In this document: piece by piece, positions 8,443 to 11,924 of the stretch
Layout: every line of letters begins with the position of its first letter
Numbering within the stretch: position 1 is the stretch's first letter
NCBI GenBank assembly: GCA_938039795.1
Contig: CALHWU010000133.1
Coordinates: 1 to 11,924 of the forward strand
Direction: 5' to 3'
Source of the DNA: an uncultured Muribaculaceae bacterium
GTDB taxonomy: Bacteria; Bacteroidota; Bacteroidia; Bacteroidales; Muribaculaceae
Length of the DNA stretch: 11,924 nt
Program-made: the position numbers and the translations under genes
Notes under the pieces: generated by a model
Seen by the model: only the letters and a program-made list of their open reading frames with translations
What the model was told of the DNA's origin: nothing
Database searches by the model: none

Positions 8443-8460
8443 TTTTACATAAATGTAAAA
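8443..8460. promoter_or_regulatory. Perfect palindrome, likely operator of the HTH gene
   Basis: TTTTACAT-AA-ATGTAAAA is a perfect inverted repeat with 8-bp arms and a 2-bp centre. It lies 9 bp upstream of the -7 box of the HTH gene, over the space where RNA polymerase would contact the -33 region. Dimeric Xre-type repressors bind such sites, so negative autoregulation by the 8152-8418 product is the simplest reading. Confidence 0.6.
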
Positions 8461-8552
8461 ACACTGCGGATTTTTTTACGGCAGGAGCCACATCCGTCTA
8501 AAGACCAACTGCTTTTAATAATCCAATTAACAGTTTTGTATCTCATAACAAT

Positions 8553-8583
8553 TTGTTTATATCCTGTTCATTGACTAATTTTG
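8553..8583 (+). promoter_or_regulatory. Near-consensus Bacteroidota promoter for the structured leader and right-hand genes
   Basis: TTG at 8553-8555 (within TTTG from 8552) and TAATTTTG at 8576-8583 are separated by 20 bp, an almost ideal -33 and -7 pair. Transcription would begin near 8588 and run rightward through about 240 nt of non-coding sequence into the WG-repeat gene. The stretch 8461-8551 between this promoter and the HTH operator shows no gene or other clear signal. Confidence 0.65.
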
Positions 8584-8669
8584 CAGTGCGAACAAAAAAA
8601 ATGTTACCGCCAATGAAGTAAAACTATTAACTGACATATTGAAAAGAGTGTTTCACTTTTTACCTGATG

Positions 8670-8793
8670 TATTCTGAAAAATCGCCAAATTATAAGAGTA
8701 CTCATCGCAGTAGAAAGGAAATGCTTGCACCTCCACAGGTGTGGGCTTTTCTTATTTGCATGGGTACAGGCGTTTGGCGATGCCTTCAGAATA
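8670..8793. repeat. Imperfect inverted repeat, about 20-bp arms, 124 bp overall
   Basis: The left arm (8670-8689) and right arm (8773-8793) are complementary over 9 + 8 bp, with 3 versus 4 unpaired bases between the two blocks. Both ends finish in TA, which could be a TA target duplication of a mariner/IS630-type miniature element. No longer flanking duplication is visible, and the further helices inside the loop favour an RNA structure. Confidence 0.6.
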
Positions 8794-8804
8794 GCAGATA
8801 AAGT

Positions 8805-8827
8805 AAAGAAGCCTACACCTTCTTTTT
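8805..8827 (+). terminator. Weak intrinsic-terminator-like hairpin before the WG-repeat gene
   Basis: AAAGAAG (8805-8811) and CTTCTTT (8819-8825) form a 7-bp stem with a 7-nt loop, and the run of T continues to 8827. The stem is A/T-rich, so as a terminator it is weak. It is mutually exclusive with the long-range pairing of 8737-8750 with 8807-8820, so it might act as an attenuator ahead of the start at 8849. Confidence 0.3.
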
Positions 8828-8848
8828 GCTGTGTCGCCTAAAAAGCTT

Positions 8849-9652
8849 ATGGAGATATTTCAGCAAAATGGTCTATACGGACTAAAAAATGATTGTGGAG
8901 CTATAATTATTTCTCCACAATATAGAGATTTCTATCCCTACTCATGTGGATTGGCTTGTGTGAGAGATATAAATTATCACTACGCATATATTGATCGCCA
9001 GAACCGAGCTATTGTTCCTTTTGGCAAATACATTTGGATTGATTCTTACTTCACCTGTGGGTATGCCAGAGTTAAAGGTTATTCATTTCTTGAAGAGAAA
9101 GAATATTGGGGTATTATTAACACAGTAGGTGCATTAGTAGTACCACTTGAATACGACAATATATGGACAATCAATGAACAATATATTGATAACTTAAAGG
9201 CCTATAAAAATGATAAAGAGTGTAGAATAAACCTTAGGGCGGCTGAAAAATATATAATCCTAGACGGACTTAAGTATATTAAAACTTATACAATCGATGA
9301 GTTTAAGGCTGAATTTAACGTCAGTAGAATATTTATAAAAGTTAATCCAAGCAATAATGTCATCTCTTTTCATTTTGGCACAAATATTGGCATTGTTTCC
9401 AATGACAACTATATGGTATATCCGGTAATCTCTATTGTGTGTAACAGTGCAGGTAAACTATTCTGCTTACTCCATAATAAGAAAAACATTGGTAGGACAC
9501 CTGTAAAACAAGCTATTCACATAGCGAAGACCAAACCGACACTGTACTATTCAAGAGATTACGACTCCTATGATGATTATAACAACTATGTTGAGGAGTC
9601 AAGGCTTGATGCCTTCGAGGGAGATGAAAGTAACAACTGGAATTTTGACTAA
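8849..9652 (+). CDS. WG-repeat protein with acidic Tyr/Asp-rich C-terminal tail
   Basis: I prefer ATG 8849 (267 residues) over the in-frame GTG at 8831, which abuts the terminator-like hairpin. The N-terminal third holds about three WG-type beta repeats: LYGLKNDCGAIIISPQYRDF (9-28), HYAYIDRQNRAIVPFGKYIW (44-63) and YWGIINTVGALVVPLEYDNI (86-105). Each has the aromatic-Gly/Ala-hydrophobic start and an 'I-P-YD' style end. The middle (about 110-225) is not recognisable. The end is unusual: from about residue 233 it is dense in Tyr, Asp and Asn (YYSRDYDSYDDYNNY) and closes with DAFEGDESNNWNFD. I see no signal peptide or TM segment, so it is probably cytoplasmic. WG repeats occur in many bacterial proteins without a single known role and are often binding modules. 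The DNA is AT-rich, unlike the genes left of 8150. First gene of the right-hand cassette, 12 bp before the next. Confidence 0.8.
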   Translation: MEIFQQNGLYGLKNDCGAIIISPQYRDFYPYSCGLACVRDINYHYAYIDRQNRAIVPFGKYIWIDSYFTCGYARVKGYSFLEEKEYWGIINTVGALVVPLEYDNIWTINEQYIDNLKAYKNDKECRINLRAAEKYIILDGLKYIKTYTIDEFKAEFNVSRIFIKVNPSNNVISFHFGTNIGIVSNDNYMVYPVISIVCNSAGKLFCLLHNKKNIGRTPVKQAIHIAKTKPTLYYSRDYDSYDDYNNYVEESRLDAFEGDESNNWNFD

Positions 9653-9664
9653 TTAGCAAATTAA

Positions 9665-10009
9665 ATGAGAACATTATATTATATAAATGGCAAACAGGTA
9701 GATATCCGTACATCTTTTGACACAATACGTGCTGACAAAGAAAGAAAATATCTATGGAAAAGGTGTGTAAAATATTATACCGACCATCCATTAGAATTCC
9801 AGCCTAACTCATGCTTTCATGGAGGTACTGATCCAATTTTCATGATGATGATATGGGAAAGGACTTCTGATTACATAGAAGCTATGAGGGAAGTTGATAA
9901 AATGAGAAAAAAAGATAGAAGATGGATGTTATGCATATTAATCATTGCGTTCATCTGCTGCTTCATTCTTCCTTTTGCTTTTGTAATAATAGTAGCAATG
10001 CAAGATTAA
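9665..10009 (+). CDS. Small hypothetical protein with C-terminal membrane anchor
   Basis: I do not recognise this 114-residue protein. Residues 1-80 look soluble and mixed helical (MRTLYYINGKQVDIRTSFDT, then a run of charged and aromatic residues). A basic patch KMRKKDRR (79-86) is followed by one hydrophobic segment, about 87-110 (WMLCILIIAFICCFILPFAF and on), and the chain ends in AMQD. By the positive-inside rule the N-terminal domain would be cytoplasmic and the protein anchored by its tail. Three cysteines lie in the membrane segment (C90, C98, C99). The gene begins 12 bp after the WG-repeat gene and its TAA is 2 bp before the ATG of the protease-like gene, so it reads as an operon member. 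The spacing and AT-rich composition support it as a real gene; its function is unknown. Confidence 0.7.
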   Translation: MRTLYYINGKQVDIRTSFDTIRADKERKYLWKRCVKYYTDHPLEFQPNSCFHGGTDPIFMMMIWERTSDYIEAMREVDKMRKKDRRWMLCILIIAFICCFILPFAFVIIVAMQD

Positions 10010-10011
10010 CA

Positions 10012-10416
10012 ATGAACTATCCGATACATTACGGTTTAGAGAAAGCTGGTTTACCGCTTATTCTGACCACAGAGAGTCCTAAGAATTTATGTTTTCTGAT
10101 AGACACGGGGTCAACAAGGGGTGTAATCTTTGACTTTGTATACCAACACTTCAAGGATTGTTTCGAAGAAACTACTGAGACTCAAAGCATCATGGAAATT
10201 GATGGCTCATTAAAACCGACTGTCATAGTAAATGCAACCCTGCAATTTGATGATTTAAGTTATAACGCTCCGTTTGCCGTTCTTGAAGCCAATGATGCCA
10301 TAAACCAACTACAGGCGGAAACAGGCATACAAATCCACGGAATACTTGGCATACCTTTTCTGATTGGCAACAAATGGATTCTTGATTTCAATAAACTTAA
10401 AATCAAATCAGCATGA
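10012..10416 (+). CDS. Retropepsin-like aspartyl protease family protein
   Basis: The frame is open from 9922, but I take ATG 10012 because an earlier start would overlap the preceding gene by almost 90 bp, and from here the fold starts correctly. The 134-residue protein has the single-lobe aspartic protease pattern: a strand leading to FLIDTGSTRG with catalytic-type D31 (DTGS 31-34), a flap-like middle, and the hydrophobic-Gly motif IHGILGIPFL (108-117) followed by KWILDFNKLKIK, typical of the C-terminal strand pair. Retropepsin-like enzymes act as homodimers with one Asp from each chain; activity here is inferred from the intact motif. There is no signal peptide or TM segment, so a cytoplasmic protein is expected, unlike many bacterial relatives that are secreted or anchored. 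Its stop overlaps the next start by 4 bp (ATGA), indicating translational coupling with the three-TM protein that follows. Confidence 0.78.
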   Translation: MNYPIHYGLEKAGLPLILTTESPKNLCFLIDTGSTRGVIFDFVYQHFKDCFEETTETQSIMEIDGSLKPTVIVNATLQFDDLSYNAPFAVLEANDAINQLQAETGIQIHGILGIPFLIGNKWILDFNKLKIKSA

Positions 10417-11441
10417 GAAAACTCGGTATATTTCTTACCGTTATAGGTCTTATACAGACTATAGTTTTAATCATAAATCAAACAAACAAAGGGATTGATA
10501 TAGAATTTCTTATTACGGCAAGTAGCTTTATTGTTCTTGGAGTTGCACTATTTCTTATAGGCAATCATAAGAAAAATGCTGCATTAAAAGCAGGGAAAAA
10601 GCATAAAGAAATGGGCTGGGGCAAAGCAATCGGAGCATTCTTTATTGTAATGTTTTCTATTGCCTTAGTAGGAAGAATAGCTCTATTTATTACAGAAAAT
10701 ACCTTTGAGGGACAGGTAAAGAAAGCAAACCAAGGTTGCCCTATACCTATTTCAGCTGGTACAGGACAGATTATTTCAATAGCCATTAAAGATAGCATGG
10801 TAGTTTATACCTTGACTTATGATGCCAACGTCATAACTTTAGACAGATTTAAGGATAATCCCGACAATTATAAGAGGGTGATAATACTCTCTTCCTATCT
10901 CCTTAACGGACAAAACAAAAATGGCGACAGATTTATGAAAAAGATTCTAGATAACCATTATGGCATTGCATTTGACGGGCAGTCTAATAAGGGTGACAAG
11001 TTTACAATCTCTGCTACTTCATCAGAACTTAAAGCTCTTTTACAAGAAGCTGAGAAGACCCCAACAGAAGCCATGAAAGAGGTGCTTGAATGGCAGATAA
11101 AAGATAATCAGTCTAAACTGCCCACTAAACTTGATGATGATATGATATTAGTAGCCATTCTTTGTGATTCTTCAAGTCTCATCTATAGAGTAGTGATAGA
11201 GAAGCCTCTAACCATATCTAATATTAATGATAATAATACTCCTATGAATAGAAGTGCTATCCTTAGAGAACTTTATTGTGAACCATCATCAAAAGCCAAT
11301 CTTGATATGTGTTCTATTGGCAATTTCAATCTTATCTACAGATATGTTGATGAAATGAATACAGATAGTTGTGACATATTATTCTCGCATAGGGAAATTT
11401 CTGATATTGTCAGAATACCTACGTCATTAAACATTAGATAG
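10413..11441 (+). CDS. Three-TM protein with tandemly duplicated extracytoplasmic domain
   Basis: The 342-residue product has three hydrophobic segments (about 4-22, 32-50, 72-93). The 51-71 loop is rich in Lys (KKNAALKAGKKHKEMGWGK), which places it inside the cell and the C-terminal 250 residues outside. That part appears to be two copies of one domain. Copy 1 is about 105-213 and copy 2 about 227-337. Corresponding blocks are GCPIPI and KLPTKL, then VVYTLTYD (130-137) and LIYRVVIE (256-263), then an acid-flanked helix, then YGIAFDG..KFTISATSSEL (183-205) and NLIYRYV..CDILFSHREI (306-329). The copies are diverged, so the duplication is old or only structural. A similar 'P-G-I-S-VVY-Y' domain occurs in uncharacterised Bacteroidota membrane proteins, as far as I recall; no function is known to me. 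It overlaps the protease-like gene by 4 bp and is 2 bp before the next gene. Confidence 0.75.
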   Translation: MRKLGIFLTVIGLIQTIVLIINQTNKGIDIEFLITASSFIVLGVALFLIGNHKKNAALKAGKKHKEMGWGKAIGAFFIVMFSIALVGRIALFITENTFEGQVKKANQGCPIPISAGTGQIISIAIKDSMVVYTLTYDANVITLDRFKDNPDNYKRVIILSSYLLNGQNKNGDRFMKKILDNHYGIAFDGQSNKGDKFTISATSSELKALLQEAEKTPTEAMKEVLEWQIKDNQSKLPTKLDDDMILVAILCDSSSLIYRVVIEKPLTISNINDNNTPMNRSAILRELYCEPSSKANLDMCSIGNFNLIYRYVDEMNTDSCDILFSHREISDIVRIPTSLNIR

Positions 11442-11443
11442 GC

Positions 11444-11848
11444 ATGAAGAGAATGATACTCAAAACTTTTGGCTATATAATGCTTGCTATTGGGATAATA
11501 GGAGGATTGTCAACCATAGACATGGTATTCAATGGCAATCTCGCAATATGGATACTATTGGTTGTATGCTTTTGTGGGATTGGCATAATATCTTTATCAG
11601 CGTCAAATGGAGTGAATAATATTGAATCAGAAGCACTCAAAACAGAAAGAGATAGTAGTAATTCTCCAAAGACAGTGGATAACCGCATACTACATTATGG
11701 CAAGAGACTCTATTATTCAATAAAAGAGCAAATAGTTAGAATTGATTACTTGTATTTTAAGGTAATACTGACAATTATAGCTGTACTTTTAATGATTCTA
11801 GCAATAGAACTCAATGACAAGTTATCAGAAATCATTAGTGTCCACTAA
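11444..11848 (+). CDS. Hypothetical three-TM membrane protein
   Basis: I do not recognise this 134-residue protein. It has two hydrophobic segments near the start (about 9-27 and 33-53), a soluble loop of about 50 residues that is polar and rich in Ser, Asn and charged residues (54-104), and a third hydrophobic segment at about 105-122, ending in a short tail IELNDKLSEIISVH. The first ATG is 2 bp after the preceding stop; a second in-frame ATG at 11453 is also possible. The tight spacing and shared AT-rich composition make it the last gene of the cassette. The N-terminal hairpin of two TM segments resembles the first two segments of the 10413-11441 product in arrangement only; I cannot show homology. 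No clear terminator follows: ATTGA-AAT-TCAAT near 11874 is short and lacks a T-run. Confidence 0.65.
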   Translation: MKRMILKTFGYIMLAIGIIGGLSTIDMVFNGNLAIWILLVVCFCGIGIISLSASNGVNNIESEALKTERDSSNSPKTVDNRILHYGKRLYYSIKEQIVRIDYLYFKVILTIIAVLLMILAIELNDKLSEIISVH

Positions 11849-11852
11849 AAAA

Positions 11853-11924
11853 TCATAAGAGTACTTTGAAATTATTGAAATTCAATTTGTTATAGCCGAT
11901 TTTGGTGCGCAACGATTTGAAATT
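11853..11924 (-). CDS. Possible 3' end of a convergent gene (partial)
   Basis: The last 72 bases stay open on the minus strand in one frame, ending in TGA at 11855-11853, and would encode 23 residues (FKSLRTKIGYNKLNF within them). The other two minus frames and the plus frames hit stops in this stretch. The Lys/Asn/Phe-rich sequence is compatible with the tail of an AT-rich gene such as a transposase, but 23 residues cannot identify it and an open run of this size can be chance. Confidence 0.25.
   Translation of the reverse strand, partial: NFKSLRTKIGYNKLNFNNFKVLL

Larger units (their letters stand above)
8588..8830 (+). ncRNA. Candidate structured RNA: long 5' leader or independent small RNA
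   Basis: No credible ORF lies here on either strand, yet the sequence is strongly self-complementary. Reading rightward there are three hairpins: (1) 8643-8650 with 8654-8661, 8 bp with a TTT loop; (2) a long nested structure 8670-8793 closed by two helices (8670-8678 with 8785-8793, 9 bp; 8682-8689 with 8773-8780, 8 bp), a middle helix (8698-8705 with 8760-8767, 8 bp) and a tip (8723-8732 with 8737-8746, 10 bp, loop CCAC); (3) 8805-8811 with 8819-8825. Several pairs are G-U only when the plus strand is transcribed and become A-C mismatches on the minus strand, which supports plus-strand RNA, the same direction as the promoter at 8553. It could be a cis-acting leader of the WG-repeat operon, a small RNA ending at the weak terminator near 8827, or a short inverted-repeat element. 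I recognise no known RNA family. Confidence 0.45.

Noticed and set aside
8670..8793. Retron msr-msd RNA or integron attC site
   Set aside because: There is no reverse transcriptase or integron integrase in the window, and the attC core motifs (GTTRRRY type) are missing.
8419..8830. tRNA gene, CRISPR array or hidden toxin gene in the gap
   Set aside because: I found no cloverleaf, no regularly spaced repeats and no credible small ORF beside the HTH gene.
9922..10011. Extended N-terminus of the retropepsin-like protein
   Set aside because: It would overlap the preceding gene by almost 90 bp, and its translation is Cys/His-rich shadow sequence; ATG 10012 fits the operon spacing.

Overview
The window looks like a chromosome segment from the order Bacteroidales. 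Three things point there: a 6-bladed beta-propeller protein tail, a DUF2723 membrane protein and an OmpA lipoprotein with PorE-like architecture, all typical of Bacteroidota, and promoters of the Bacteroidota type (TAnnTTTG at -7, TTG near -33). The left two thirds is GC-rich for this order (37 of 60 bases are G or C in a hand-counted line at 7021-7080). That fits a Muribaculaceae-like genome, but the family is an inference. The right third is clearly AT-rich (17 of 60 G or C at 9181-9240), with different codon use, and reads as an accessory or acquired block.

Left, core-like part. At 3-827 (+) is the 3' end of a beta-propeller gene that runs off the left edge. Converging on it is a minus-strand operon, 5915 down to 848: a DUF2723 GT-C-type membrane protein, a NodB-family polysaccharide deacetylase and epoxyqueuosine reductase QueG. 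Spacings are 6 bp and a 26-bp overlap. A well-formed promoter lies at 5996-6028 (-). Divergent from it is a lipoprotein of 660 residues (6161-8143, +) with TPR, PD40 propeller, carboxypeptidase-regulatory-like and OmpA domains in the order known for the type IX secretion protein PorE.

Boundary. A small XRE/HigA-like helix-turn-helix gene (8152-8418, -) converges on the OmpA gene. Just upstream it has a -7 box about 8 bp from its start codon and a perfect 8+8 bp palindrome. This looks like an autoregulated, possibly leaderless antitoxin-type gene, but no toxin partner is visible.

Right, accessory part. A near-consensus plus-strand promoter at 8553-8583 is followed by about 240 nt of non-coding, heavily self-complementary sequence (8588-8830). 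It has three hairpins and a 14-bp long-range pairing that would exclude two of them. It leads into five tightly packed small genes: a WG-repeat protein with an acidic, Tyr-rich tail, a C-terminally anchored small membrane protein, a signal-less retropepsin-like protein with a DTGS motif, a three-TM protein with a tandemly duplicated extracytoplasmic domain, and another three-TM protein. The last four are 2 bp apart or overlap by 4 bp, so they are probably one transcript. No function is established for this cassette. The structured leader and the five genes are the best candidate here for an undescribed system. At the right edge, 72 bases stay open in one minus-strand frame and may be the 3' end of another gene.
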